DNA from: Chaunax sp. Z400
Taxonomy: Eukaryota > Chordata > Actinopteri > Lophiiformes > Chaunacidae
DNA: 64,000 nucleotides
Direction of reading: 5' to 3'
Assembly: GCA_037577475.1 (NCBI GenBank)
Contig: CM075206.1
Coordinates: 5,427,459-5,491,458, forward strand
Positions 1 to 12,860 of the stretch are shown one piece after another (the stretch's first letter is position 1; each line of letters begins with the position of its first letter). The notes beneath the pieces were generated by a model that saw nothing but the letters and a program-made list of their open reading frames with translations, was not told the DNA's origin and did no database searches. The position numbers and the translations under genes were made by a program.

Positions 1-2568
1 CCAAAACAAATCAACAGACTATGCAGCAAGTAACTGAGAGCATGAAAGTGAAATTACACAAAATTATCCCGCCTTTTTTCCTGTAATTTCAAGGGGCCTG
101 GAATCAGCGAACAATCAAAAGACCAAATATAAAGATTTTCCCTTTTTTCTTTTGGTCCTTTCCCATGCTTGACTTTGCCCTTTTACAAACAGAAAAAAAT
201 TGTTTTCCTCCTTCATCTGGACATGCAGCAAATTTCTTGATGGCTTTTTATTTCCATAGCAAGCACAGGTGGAATTGGCGCCGCTCTCAGTGAGTGTTTT
301 GACTTCCTCTGGCATGCCCCGGGCAAGACAGAAGACGGGAGGGGACTCCTAGGTGTTGAAGTGTTAAACTTCAGAAAACAGAGAGGAAGCACATCCATCT
401 TTCCTTTTCCTCTCAAGCAATGTCTCAATGGCCCTGTTGCCTTTCGCACAACAACTCAGCTGAGGCCTGCAGGGTTCAGGTTCCACACCCAACCGCCTCA
501 AATACCCCGACAAGTCAGGTAATGAGCGTGAGCGTACAGCCCATCTCAGGTGAGGAGAATGAGTGTGGCCCAGGGCTGCGAGGAGCGGCGTGGATCCCCC
601 TCAATTCAACCGCGTCACGCTGGGTAGCTGAAATGAGCAGCCGCACAGATGGACCTGAGCAAATCACAAACAATACACATCGCTACAAGACAGCAGAGAC
701 ACACCGCTGGAGATGGTTAATCCTTCAGACAGAGATCTGAGGTATAACAACAGGAAAAAAAGGGGGGGATCGGGATGAAAAGGAGAGAGGGAGGGAGGGA
801 GAGCCAAGACAAAGAGAGGGGGAGAACAAGAGCATCAGGTACAAGGCAAAAAAAAAAAAAATGTTTCATTCTCTGCGGTGAAAACCTCCTCTTCAGAATG
901 AAATCCATCAAGTTTTCCTAATACATACTTCTTGTAGAGGAGGGGAAGGAAAAGGAAATCTGGACAGAAGAAAGGCAAGTGTTGGTGGGAAAGTGAACAG
1001 ACACAGCCTACTTTATTCGAGCCATTTCATCCATCTTGTTGGACTAATAAAATGTCAAGTGGAGTTCGCTGATATTTAATCATGAAGGCGCTGAGTGCGT
1101 GGTGGTGCCAAGCTGAACCTCGCTGAAGCTTTGAGAGGCTTAAACACAGACCTGGTGTAAATGTTGGATGGACCCAAAGGAGGATGTTTCACAAACCGGC
1201 AACATAAGGGACACACAAATGATACGATTGGGAGAAAATCCCAAAATAAGTCTGCTTTTGGAAACATTTACTTCATCTGACTTCCTCTTGGAACGCGCGT
1301 CGTAGCGTTATTTAATCCCTTTAAATAAACGTTCATTCCTGATGTTATAAAATCACTTTGTGTAAGTGTGTCAAAAAAAAACAAACCCCAACACACATTC
1401 TTAGAAGTGTGGTCACCCTGTAGCTGTGCGCATGTGCATATTTGTGCAGCTCCCGCTGGACAGTCGTGGGAGGGGTGGCTTCACGAGCTGACCCCTTCCG
1501 CAAAAGAAAAAAATGAGTGAAGTGTCGAGGGATACAGAAGTAAGGGTTTCTATTTGGATCACAGCAAATCCCAAACATTACAGGATGAAACTATAATCAG
1601 ATGTAACAGACACCACATCTGATGAGGGAGATAACAAAGGGCTGAGAGAATAGAATTGCCTTATGTGATATGAATACATTTTCAGTGGTGCAGAGAGACA
1701 TTTTTGGTGATTTAGAAGATAAACAAACAGAAAAGAGGGAGAGGAGGAGGCGCAGAAGCTTTAAGGGAGGCAATGAACTAATTTCCTCTTGTATTAAAAG
1801 TATGAAGGATCTTTGGCAGAACTTCACCTGGACTGAAGGGACTTTGAACATGTGGTAATATTTCACTTTGCCGTATTTTGTAAATCATATATTGAAGGCT
1901 GGGCTAGGAAAGATGGAAGCAAAGGAACGAAAAGGGAGGAAAGGAAGGGAGGGACAGAAGGAGGATGGAAAATGAGGAGAGTTGGAAACGATTTATGACC
2001 CTGTTCCCTTGGTCTCGTTACTTGCTGTAACTAGCCCCCAGAGTGGGATCGCAAGGTCTGGAGCCTATACAGCCCAGAGATCAGAGTAATGGAAAATCCA
2101 CATTTCTACACTGCTACAGTATGACGTCTGTGGGGCGTAAGAAAAAAAAGCTGACTAGAACTTTGATTATTGTGCATTAGGTAAGGAGCAAAATATTTCC
2201 TTTTTAAAATTAGCATTTCCTCTGAAAGGTAAAAGTGGCAGCTTCTTATAGCAGGAAGCTAATTTCTTTAAAACTACTAGTTGTGAAGAGAGGGAGACTT
2301 CAGTACAGCGGGAGAGTTTGTGGAGGCGATGTGAGGCGGGGTAACATCTTGACTGTCACTGATGTTCTCTGATTGCTCCCCACCAATGAGAGGAGGGTCT
2401 TTCACAAAGCCAATTAAGGACAAGTAAGGCTCATAAAAGTGACAATCTACCACATCCTTCAAATGCAAAAACTGTTAGCTCTTATTTATGTGCAATTTAT
2501 GATCCTAATAAATCAAATTAAATGATACTTGATGTGTTTTAAGTGTTGCTGTCCATGACATTAGGAAT

Positions 2569-2919
2569 TAGAGATGAGAATATTAATTAGTCCACAGAAA
2601 AGTTCATAAAAATTAATCAGCAGCTATTTTTTTTTAATTCTATTTTCTGATTATTTTTTTTTAAATCAACAATACAAAACACATGGTTTCAACTTCTCAA
2701 ACGTGACTTTGTGAGCTGCCTATATTTGAGGTTTTGGGACTAATTATCGTATTTTGAAAAGAAAAAAAAAAGATCATTATGAATACATTACATTGAGCTC
2801 TGGGAAACAGTGATGGACATTTTTCATTAAAGCCATCTGACATTTTACAGACAAAATGATTAATCAAGAAAATAACAGGCAGATTAAATAATAATGAAAT
2901 TAATAATTAGTTACAGCCA
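2569..2919 (-). mobile_element. Dispersed teleost repeat, MITE-like, near full length
   Basis: I recognise this as a diverged copy, in reverse, of a very common fish repeat. Telling words in order are TAGAGATGAGAATATTAATTAG, close to its 3' end (20-base core ATGAGAATATTAATTAG), then TTCAACTTCTCAAACGTGA, GAGCTCTGGGAAACAGTGAT, GGACATTTTTCATT, CATCTGACATTTTACAGAC and the terminal TTAGTTACAGCC. The ends are roughly inverted copies of each other, which suggests a non-autonomous DNA transposon. The superfamily is not certain. Confidence 0.7.
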
Positions 2920-3189
2920 CATTTATAATACATCTTAGAATTATTTTTGATGTTTCAATTAAACAATTCCTTTGCAAAACATGCATTATTAAATGTCTAA
3001 GATGACCAGTGTAGCCTAGTAAACATGGAAAATTAACATTTATGTTAAATTAGCTTGTTTCATTTTTCAGAGGAAAATAAAAAGTGTTGAATTGCAAGTA
3101 AATAATAACAAATGGTAGAAAAATAAATAATTGACTCAAACATTGACAAGGAAGTATTTCAAACGTGTGTTTTTGTGTAAGCATGGACG

Positions 3190-3210
3190 CACACACACAC
3201 ACACACACAC
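3190..3210. repeat. (CA)10 microsatellite
   Basis: A short pure CA tract in intron 4, preceded by TGGACG. Confidence 0.95.
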
Positions 3211-4119
3211 GCATTACTTCAGAGCTGTTGGCACCTGCCTGTTATCTCTTCCCCTCAGACGTGGTTCTCCGTGGGAGAGCTACAAATTGAGATCTCAAAC
3301 ATGAAGAGGGAGGCAAATGACTGGTGTATAGAAAATCAAATCTATTAATCTGTTACATGTGCAAATTCACAGGCCTCATATTAGAGATTAATGTATTCCT
3401 CTTTTATTGAAAAATGTACCTTTTTAATAGATATTTATAATGGACCAAAAATTTAATTCAATCAAGGACACAATGAACAGGAAGTGTTTGTGGAACAAAT
3501 AATCAGATTTGATTTTGCTGATCATAAATACATAAAAATAAGATTTATTTTCTTTGGTTGAAGTTAGTATTTGCAGTTCAGACATAATAAATCAGCTTTA
3601 AAAAATGCATGTGATATTAATAACTAGGTACAAATATAAATACACACAGCAGCAGCAGGAGCAGCCTCGCTGTAGGTAATCCTAGCCTGGTTAGCAGAGT
3701 TTTGGAGCATGTCTTGACAGATCTCTACGGGTAATGACTCAACCCTAAAACCTTTACAGGCCTTGTCAAACGTCTGCTGTGCCAAACTCTTTTTTTCCTC
3801 CTTCCTCCCTCAACCTGCTGGAACATCATCCTCAAAACACACAGGTACCTTTAAAATATTGTGGTCCTGAATAGAAAAAAAAACAACAACACTGCCCATT
3901 TAGGCTTCTGAAACTGGTGTATTACCAAAAAAAAAGATATATTATAACTTCAATCTGCCCTTATTTCTGCTCAGCCATTTATCTCCTTTCTCTCTAAATC
4001 CTGAAATTGCCTCAGAAAAAAAAAAAAGGGGGAGAGATACTTTCCCCTTCTTCACACATTTTCACAGAGCGGTGCACAACTTTCTTTCTTCCTCTTTTTT
4101 TTCTCCAGTGAAAATTGAA

Positions 4120-4690
4120 GAGGCTTTATGTCAAATGCGGCTAAAGCCAGCCTCTCCATATCAAACAACGCAGCGCGAAAATTACTGTGGCGATGATAAG
4201 GCTGCCAGATAGAGTGGGAGAGGAGAGGGAAGAGGGGGGGAAAAACTGAAAGGAAGTGACTCTACTCAATTATACTGCAAAATTGGTATGACTGAATATT
4301 TTTCATTCAGGTGACTGATAGTATCTGTGAAACTGCAATGCAGATAAATAAAGGAGCTTTCTGTCAAGAATAAACACCATTAATCATGAAGCCAGCTACT
4401 GCGTGACCGCCTGTCCCCCCGACTTACTCCATAGAGAAAGTATTAAAGAGGGAAGAGGAGGGGAATGAGAGATGGAGGAGGGAGAGAAAACCAGTGACTG
4501 CGCCAGAGAGGGGTGACCTATGAAGTCACACAGAATGGGTTTTGGACAGTTAGAGAGGACGATGAAAAAGTGGCCTTCGTCTCCCTGCTTTTAGGTGACA
4601 GCAGCCTTATCTGGACAGAAATTATCTGATGAGATTATGAAACAGTCATTTATTCTTAATAAAATTTATGGCCTCACTTCACATTCTGAT
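4120..4690. promoter_or_regulatory. Candidate regulatory stretch in intron 4
   Basis: The sequence has no simple repeat except a purine-rich gap at 4210-4255. It contains AACGCAGCGCGAAAATTA, an ATTCAGGTGACTGATAG segment, CACCATTAATCATGAAG (overlapping homeodomain cores) and CTACTGCGTGACCG. This looks like GLI3 intronic enhancer DNA, but conservation was not tested. Confidence 0.3.
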
Positions 4691-5047
4691 TTAGTCTAGA
4701 CGATATTCGAATGTGAATATAAAAAGCGAATCGTCAAGCAGGCTGTGATTTTTTTTCTTTCTTTTTTTTTTGCTGGAATAAATAAATATTCCTTTGCTTG
4801 CAAATAACAGCCATATTCCAAAAAAATATAAATCTGGCTAATGTGTGTGTAAAATGCAGACAAAGATAGTAATAGATGGCATTTAAGTAGGGCCTGTAAC
4901 CCAAACATCAAGTCTTAAAATGAGCGCTTGACACGGCAAAGTCAGATCACACCATAGAAGCCATTGATGAAGCGGCACACAAGAAATATTTCTCCTCTAG
5001 CTTCTATAAAAGCTACACTAGATGCTTTTGTGTTTCTATTGTTTTGC

Positions 5048-5050
<3 letters not shown>

Positions 5051-5107
<57 letters not shown>
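5051..5107. repeat. (GT)28 microsatellite followed by CGCGCGC
   Basis: A pure GT tract that runs directly into CGCGCGC (5108-5114). The whole stretch alternates purine and pyrimidine, which favours Z-DNA. Confidence 0.95.
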
Positions 5108-5113
<6 letters not shown>

Positions 5114-6839
5114 CTCTGCCTCGTCCCATCTGGAAGGAGGTGTTGAGATAAGACTGTGGTCTTTATGCTAAGCAACACGCCGCTCCTCTATGCCCAGATT
5201 GGGCGCTCTGACAACAGTTTATGTAAATAACAAAACAACACGGCACACATCTTAAGGGGAAAAAAAAAACTCTCTCCACCGAAGAGGAGGACAGCGAGGG
5301 GGACGTGTGTGAGATCTGGTGCACAGAAACAGAGTGAAATTGGTGAAAATCTCAGGTGCCTTCAGAAAATAAAATTGAAATCTGGAGGTCAACAAGACGA
5401 TTCACTCGTTCTTTTTTTTTTATATCATCCTTCCATCTTTGCATGAAATGAAGCTTCTGAGGGAACGGCTCACACGGCCGTTAGGTCTGTTAACTCCATC
5501 CTGGTCCGTCATCGTTTCAGAGCGGAGGTGGTGCTGCGATGAGAGAGACATGCCGCAGCTCTCCCCTGGTACCTCCAGAGGAACTTCCACTCGGGCCAGG
5601 CCTACAGCTGAGCAAACACACTCCTGAATGAAACAACCACACACTCACAGCCCCCACCTGCACTCTCCACCTCAGCACCGACAGCAAATACAGCCCATGA
5701 ATTTATCATGGGTCAAAGTGAGAAGTTTTATTTTCTTTCAAATCAACCTTTACTGGCATCTTTGAGTTGGAGATTGTGGAATTTTTTCAACGTCCATTAA
5801 TGGATCTTTAGTGCAGTTATTACTACAGGCTGTGTATTAATTGTTCTCTGTATAAATTTTATAACAGGGAGAAAATATGTAGCATACAAAGTAATTTGTG
5901 TTTTTTGTATGTAGAAAGTGTAGAGTGTTTTATTTTACTTGATTTAAATGGTAATTTGGTTGTTCTAAGTCTTTTGAAACATTCGCTCACAAGTTTGGAT
6001 GCTTCATTTAAAAAGCTACATTCAGAACCATTTAATATCTTATGTGTCGTGCAAACATTTAATCACAAGTCCACAATCAAATTGAAAAATACCTCAAACT
6101 TCAGTGCATTCTTTTCTTTCTTTACAACTTTATAAACTCCTAAATGAACTCCATCAGTTTGACTAATCCTTTCCTAAATGCACATACGGTTACTGCGCAA
6201 AAGGTTGTGAGTCAATTGCTTGTCCCATAAGAATGTTGTTTTAGTCGCCCCATTCACAGCACAAGGGCCCGGGACTCCAGAGTACACCCTGATGCTGATA
6301 ATTGACTTGTGACGAATACCTCTGTTTGTTCTGAGCGGTCTCTGGGTGACCGAGAGCCGGCGCTGAGCCGCATGAGAGGGCTGTTTTGTTTTGCTGCGTA
6401 CTGTGGTCAGGCAATAAAGCCGGAATGAAAGGAGCGGTCTCTTCTCTTGGCCCCGGCTCTCCCCCGAACTCCCATTAAGCCAGTCCTGCACAATGGTGGT
6501 GGCAGAGGGGACCAGAGCTCCCATGGAGAGCCTGCTCTTCACCAATCAATGTGTTTATTTAAGTAGGAAGCATCTTCTCTGGAGCAGGAAGGAGCTCTTT
6601 CTCTTTCCGATGAGACTCCGGGTCAGGTGTGTCCTCATCAGAGACATACAGAGGATATAACACAAGACTCTTGCAGGTCCTGGATCAGTACAGGACATCA
6701 AGGTTTTTAATGAAGTTGGAAGGTTATGGAAACTCAGAAGAAGACTGTTGCTAGTTTGTTCATTTCAAACAAGTGTTGCTGAGACTCTTCCTGTTCTTTC
6801 ATACAAGTTCGTCAGTAAACCAAGCACCCAGAAGCGCCC

Positions 6840-8100
6840 CTCCTCCTGACCCTGAGGGTTTAATATTAAATGGCACATTGGTACCTTCCCCGTATAAACT
6901 AAACGATTAGCCTCTGTCTGTAATTGCGCTCTCCCTTGCCTAATAGGGGAGGTGAGGTAAAGAGGGAAAAAAACAAAGGACAGTTAATTTGTGATTTCCT
7001 CTGCTCATTTGAAGGCAAATTAAGTGTCAAACAGCTAATACAGAGCATATTTCATTTTATGAGCTTTTAATTTAATTCTACCGCCTCATATCGCTGGAGC
7101 CCGTTAGGTGCGTCGCTAACGCCCGCGCCTCGTCTGAAAACGGGGGCCATCAATAAACATGTTTCAATTAGGCCCTTCACAGTAATAGGATATGATTCTG
7201 TTCATTTGCCACGTACTGATGGCGGATGTGTCATTGTGGCGGGGAGGAAACAAGCTGCTGGGCATTTGCGGCGTTTTTCTCCGGCCATGGATGCCCAGTG
7301 GTGACTGGCTTGTGCGCATGGCGGGGGGAACTGGCTGGATTGATGGAACCGCCTCAGGGCCAACCCGACTGTAATTACAGGGCGTAATGAGAGGCTGCAT
7401 GGGGAAGTACTGCAATAATAGTCCCTGTGTACTTAGGCATATCTTTGAGAGGGCTAATAACGATTAATTCTGCTCACCGAGGAGAACTTGTCTTAAAACA
7501 ATTCAATATTTCTCCATAAGCCGCCTCCTTTCATTTCCCTGAAGCGACAGCTATACGTTGACTGCCTCTGTTTGCTCTGGCTGCCTACAAGCAACATCAC
7601 AGAGCAGAATGCATCACTTATAAATCCTCAGAGAGGTTTTACTTTTTGGCTGGAGTTCCCGTAGTAAAGTTGGGCCATGGCTAAAACTTGCAGAAAGCCA
7701 AACCTGGACGTACAATTAACTCTAGTTTGCCATCAGGTGATTGGCCCCAGTTATAATAGCACAGCTGATGGGTTCTTCTTCTGCTTATTTAATCAAGCAG
7801 GCAATTTTGTTGCTTCTCTGATGTGCAAAGACTCAAAAACAGTTGAGATCATTTCTGTGTGAATCCCACATAAATTCACAGATAACGTGTGTGACAGTGA
7901 GCACACAGACCTGATTTGGCCACTAAAGAGCTGTCTTGTAATAATGATAAATCGTTCGCCTCAGCATAGCGCGTCATATTAAACAGCGCTTTGCTTAATG
8001 GCTTGGATAAATAGGCCATAGGTAGCGTGGAGGAGCACGGCCGTGTCTTCACTGACAGCAAACCAAGCGCACAGATAACTCCTGTCCGGACAGAGTGACT
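6840..8100. promoter_or_regulatory. Candidate regulatory stretch in intron 4, the longest in the window
   Basis: About 1.2 kb nearly free of simple repeats, with intact-looking blocks. These include TTTTAATTTAATTCTACCGC, a CpG-rich core at 7100-7150 (GTGCGTCGCTAACGCCCGCG), ACGATTAATTCTGCTC near 7460 and CATAGCGCGTCATATTAAAC near 7970. The mix of TAAT cores, CpG and high sequence complexity is typical of developmental enhancers. Conservation remains to be measured. Confidence 0.4.
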
Positions 8101-8376
8101 GAAGACACCGATGTAACTTCTCCCCCTTAATTCAATTCCCTGGCTCCATGTTGTCCCTCCACCCCCTTCTCATTTCTTTCCTCCCCCTCCCTCACCTGTG
8201 CTTCAGATTGTACCAAAGCACTCCTGACGGATAACAAGCCAGGCTGTTTGTTCAGGCCTACGTTGCCGGCATGTGTTCCCTCCATTATCTCTGCATAAGC
8301 TAAATGCTAAATTATATTTGCCATTTTGTTTGCAGTGACACCGGGCATCAATCACCTCCCTTTTTTATTTCCTCGC

Positions 8377-8413
8377 CTCTCTCTCTCTCTCTCTCTCCCC
8401 CCCCTTTTTTTTT
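8377..8413. repeat. CT repeat followed by C and T runs
   Basis: About ten CT units, then a run of eight or more C and nine T. A pure pyrimidine tract in intron 4. Confidence 0.9.
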
Positions 8414-9452
8414 CCTGTGCTACAGCCCTTGAGCAGGAGATGAGGGCTTGAGAGGTAGGGTGGGCCAGAGGTTGGGAGGCAGTGGGGGGACATAAAAAAT
8501 TCATTATGCTTAGTGGCACATCAGCAAGGGAGAGATATGACTCCTGAGGAGGAGAAGGGGGAGTTGATAATGATGAAGAATATCAAACATAATACGGCCC
8601 AAGTAGCTGCCCCATCCAATTTGTCCTCGTCACGCTGTGATTGCTTCCTTCGTGTCTGCGGTATAGGAAACAAGCGCCGTGAGGACGATGAAGCATCTCC
8701 TGCACGGTTCTCACTGTTTGGACGCCGAGAATACAAATGATGAAGAGGGTGAAAGAGACAGAAAGGCTGAAGTAGTCTGCGGAGGAAAAAAACCCGATAT
8801 GCATTCATTTGTGCATGAGTTTATGTAAGTGAGTGAGCAGAGAGAATGCTTTGAAGCTCTCTGCTGACCTGGCCAACACCGTCAGAAGCACTCGAGGGAA
8901 ACACGAGACTACTGTAATAAGAGTTCCCTGCTTATAAATACTCACTCTCTCTTCCGAGGCATGACACCATATTTTTACCTTACATCATATTCGATAGCCT
9001 GTGCATCCTTGTGATTGGATGAGACGGGACGGTTAGTTGTATACAGTCTGTGTCTGTCAGAGATGGGTAGATATCAGTTGAGGAAGTGCTTCCTTCTCTT
9101 GACAAGGCTTGATCACTGCTCTTATGAGAATTGCACGCTCCCAGGCTCCCCTCGCCCTGCTCTCATTTCCATGTCTCTGACACATGTTCATTTGCGTGTC
9201 TCTGACATGCGGATCATGTTGCGCACGTACAGGGCGGTGGCTTTTGATCCTGAAAGGCAAAGAGAGGCACCCAGCACCCATGAGGAGGATGCTCCACGCC
9301 CACAGGCGGAAGGAAGTTCAGGAGCTTGATTCGTATCGCCATTAGGTGTGCGGAGCTCCCAAATGATGCGTGTGATGCAGCTGAATCAAAGGTATCCTCA
9401 GCAGTATTTTGTTGGTGTGTGTGTGTGCGAGTGTGTGACCAGTTTGACTTAC

Positions 9453-9558
9453 ACGTGAAGAGGGGGCACAGGGGAAGGCTCGTAGATGTAACGTCCCTGG
9501 GTATGTCTGTCGTCAATTGGCACAGGAGGATGGAAGGTGGGGAAGAACTGGGGTGCAG
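9453..9558 (-). CDS. gli3: gli3 exon 4 (34 full codons)
   Basis: This 106-base exon encodes APQFFPTFHPPVPIDDRH, then TQGRYIYEPSPVPPLH. It matches the conserved GLI2/GLI3 block FHPPVPID-RH--GRY-Y-PSP-PPLH in the N-terminal repressor region. The acceptor is TTCTCTACAG (AG at 9560-9559) and the donor is GT|GTAAGT (9452-9447). The first two bases complete a codon begun in exon 3 (a Pro); the last two bases begin a codon finished in exon 5 (phase 2). The first residues (PAPQFF where I recall HPPHLF in mammals) and DDRHTQ differ from mammals but keep the spacing. Exon 5 is not found in the 9.45 kb to the left. Confidence 0.95.
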
Positions 9559-12500
9559 CTGTAGAGAATAAGAGGAAGAGAAAAGAAAAAATATAAGCGG
9601 TAAAATTTACAATAAAGTATTTTTTTTCCTTTACTTTAAGACTCCCACTGTCATATTTTCCTCCTCGGCTAATCTAAATGGCAGCCATAATGAAAGGCAT
9701 TGGTTGATGGCTATCTTTCAACAAACCCACCCAAATCTGATCTCATTAAATTCACTGAACTACAAGAGGCACTGCTCAAAAATGCTCACTAAGGAGGTTT
9801 TTGCAAATGTCCAAAAGCTGATTCAACTCAAAATATATAGCGATAAATAAACACCAACCAACCACACTGACCACCTTCTTTTTTTTTTTTCTTTTTTTTT
9901 TACAAAGGATAACATTTAAATACAACCTATGAAATGTATGAAATTAGAACAAAAACATATTTTTTTCCCTTTTGTCACAAAGAGAATGGAGAAGCTTCAC
10001 TTTCCGCCTCCAGATACAACATCAGAACATTTGCATAATATGAGATTCCAAGCCTTTCTCTATTTTTACCCCTGAAATTTTAACTGCTGTGCTGCCACTT
10101 GACTGGTTTCACATATGTATGCACTCGGCATCACTCCACACCATAATCTATAAAAACTCAGTGTCACGACGGTGCATCCATTGTTGCACAAGTCCCAACC
10201 AACAAACCTTGAGTGTGAATTGTTCTCCCGTCAGAGAGTCGGGTTGTGAAACTGAAATGGGTTAAAACTTGTAAAGAAAGACGTCGCCAGAAAATGACTA
10301 ACACCCACAAAGTAACTTTTGTGGGTCTACACATCAACAAATGAATTACCTGTTCATTCACATATCTCATTTCCAGAACACATGTCATTTTATTGCCTGT
10401 TACCAAGCTGTATATCACCACCCTGAGGCGAAGCATGTGTCAACATCTGCATACCTTCACGCAAGCAGGTCTCTGAGGCTGTTTGCTATGTGTTTTTTTG
10501 CTTGTAAATATTTGGAAGTGTGTGCCAAGGGGGCAGATGGCCAAACGTCGGGGTGCACGACAGCTCTACAAGTGTCGATCCGTGCCAAACGCTGGGCAAC
10601 GCGGCAGGTGTTGATCCCCCAGCATCTCTCCAGTCTGCTTACCTCATCAGTCAGTCATCCACTGGAGTGATCACAGCCAGCTTGGGTTTAACTCAGCAAT
10701 GATTAAGACGGGATAAATGTGGTGTTGTTTGTAATCCCACAACATTAAAATAAACATCCAAAAAGGTAACATGGGGTTTAGTGTTGCATGTCGACAAAGT
10801 TCAGGGACGTGCAAGAGACAAATTAGAAAACAGAGGCAGCAGAGGCCAAAATATCCTGACTTGTAGTCCCTGAGGTGCGTTTCCAGCTTTAAACCAAGAT
10901 GGTGTGAATTGAGCAATTTTCTGACACTAACCAGCGACACTGGAACCCTACAGTGTGAATAAAGACAGAACTCCTGTTGCTTTCTGCATAGGTCCACACA
11001 CCTGTTGAAAAGAGGTGGATATCCCAACAACAGTTGATGCCTTACTTTTCTATGCCGATGCCTCAAATAAAAGAATTTTATTCAGTTTTCATGCCTTGTA
11101 CCGCTGAAAGTGGAAACTCTTGTCATTCAAAAGTGCATTTTATTAGGTCTTGCCTGAAATCCCCAAATAAGTTGTAATTTCTTATTACTTCTTGTTGATC
11201 ATAAACTTTCCCAAACAGACCCTGAACTTCACTTCAGAGTAATATTACACTGGGGCTTGACACGACTCAAAAGAAAAAAATTATGCAAACATCTACAAAC
11301 CGAACCAAACCAGGTTTTCATCACGTTTTCACTAGAGCAGAGATAAGTGGTAAAAGCCTCCTTTGCACAGCTCTGGCAAGTATCTGACCACTCTGTCTCT
11401 GTCTATTCGATAGTTTCCTCCTGATGACTCAAGTCTGGCTTGGCTCACCTCACTTTATTCCAGAGCTGCTGAGGGAGGAAGGGATGAGGGGATGCTGGGA
11501 TAGAGAGATGGGTTAGACAAGGGCAGAATCTGCTTTGTTTACTCTCCATTGCTCCACTTCAAGGCTGCCGGCCCTTGGCTGTCTGAGTCGGAAATTAACT
11601 TTCAGGTTCACTTGGGTCTATATGTTCTAGCTCGATGGGAGTAAAAGCTTCATGTTCTCTAATCTTGCTCATCCCTGCCCACGCTGCAAGAACTTTATTC
11701 TAACCTCTGTCCTGTTGGGCAATGACTGTAGAGATTACAAACTGTGAAATCATTTTAAAGAGCCTACCAATTCAACCCCGCAGCATACACCTGCATTCCC
11801 ACAGCCGCCACTCCTCATTGAATTACCGAGGTCCCCCCATGTTTATGTCTACAAAGCCCCTCAATCAGCACAGCCCTGTGCTTAGACTGGACCCTTTATT
11901 TCATCACTCTTTCCTTCCCTCCCTCCGTCCCTCCCTCCTCTCGCTGTGGAGCATGACTTCGCCACATGGCGAAGCGTTGTGCCGAGGTTTATTTAAATCC
12001 AGCTCAGAAGTTTACTTTACCGTGGTCCTAACTAAATAGAGCCTGCCACCCCTTTTACGCCAGCGCAGATCTCCATTAGCAAGGCAAACAGGCCTGTGTC
12101 AGTGGAGGGAATGTATACAGTCACAAAGAACAGAGGGCAAATGAAAGAGGGGGAGAGACTCCATCCTGCAATCCATCTCCAGTGTTTCCTGTAGGGACTT
12201 CTTACTGTTTACTCTGGGAATAAATTGCCCCTGCTCTTGTGGATATTCAGTGGTATTTTCATCCTCTAATACAGAATACAGCTGGAAAGGCACATAGTAA
12301 TTCAACGCACACGTCACAATTTTTACCTTCCCACAGCGAGACGCACGACACGGCAGCTCCAGCATTCCTGAGTAAAGTGTAATCCTGACGGTTTTGTCCC
12401 TGTTGCATATAATTAACCACCACCGGCACAGTGGAAGTCATCTCAGCTGATGAAATGCTGAAAATCAAGAATCCAAGCTCCCTGGAAATCGTAATTTGTG

Positions 12501-12559
12501 AACTTTTTTGACATGCATCTTTTGAAATATTAGCTTTCTACCAATTCATCATCTCCTCA

Positions 12560-12860
12560 GAGCACTTCTGCCACTTTCCAGAGCAGCAATAATCATTTTT
12601 GGTTAAAATTTTAAACTAAAAATTAATTATTTTTAATCTTTTAGCAGAGGGGATGGAAGTCATTAAGAGATGATTACAAATGGGTTTTAATGAAAGGGCA
12701 ATTAGAGACAAACTTTGACCAGGCTCGTTAATTGTAATTCAACACAAACACACGGTGCTTGGGACCAAAAGCCAGTTTCCCCTTCATTAAAGAGAGAATG
12801 GTAATTGCCTTGTCCTTTATTGGACACTTGAATAATTTCAAAAGAAGGGGGAGGACAAGG
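12560..12860. promoter_or_regulatory. Candidate homeodomain-rich regulatory stretch in intron 3
   Basis: In 300 bases there are at least nine ATTA/TAAT cores. These include AATTAATTATT at 12621, GCAATTAGAG at 12698, TCGTTAATTGTAATTC at 12725 and GGTAATTGCC at 12800. There is also an ACTTTGACC word and a CCAAT-type box in reverse (TTTATTGGAC). This is enhancer-like; no coding potential is seen. Confidence 0.4.

Larger units (their letters stand above)
1..9452 (-). other. gli3: gli3 intron 4 (partial)
   Basis: Non-coding. The left side is ordinary intron with purine-rich tracts. There is one dispersed repeat copy (2569-2919), a short CA repeat (3190-3210), a long GT repeat (5051-5107) and an AT-rich part at about 5700-6150. 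Two stretches look like conserved regulatory DNA (about 4120-4690 and 6840-8100). I searched the minus strand for the next gli3 exon, expected to encode the PHPYINPY and SLSMISA blocks, and did not find it. The short ORFs here have no recognisable protein content. Confidence 0.85.

Noticed and set aside
6174..6545. Minus-strand ORF of 123 codons
   Set aside because: No similarity to gli3 exon 5 or to another known domain; no acceptor/donor pair in a frame matching exon 4.
1..9452. gli3 exon 5 expected to the left of exon 4
   Set aside because: I looked on the minus strand for DNA coding PHPYINPY or SLSMISA and saw none, so exon 5 is taken to lie outside the window.
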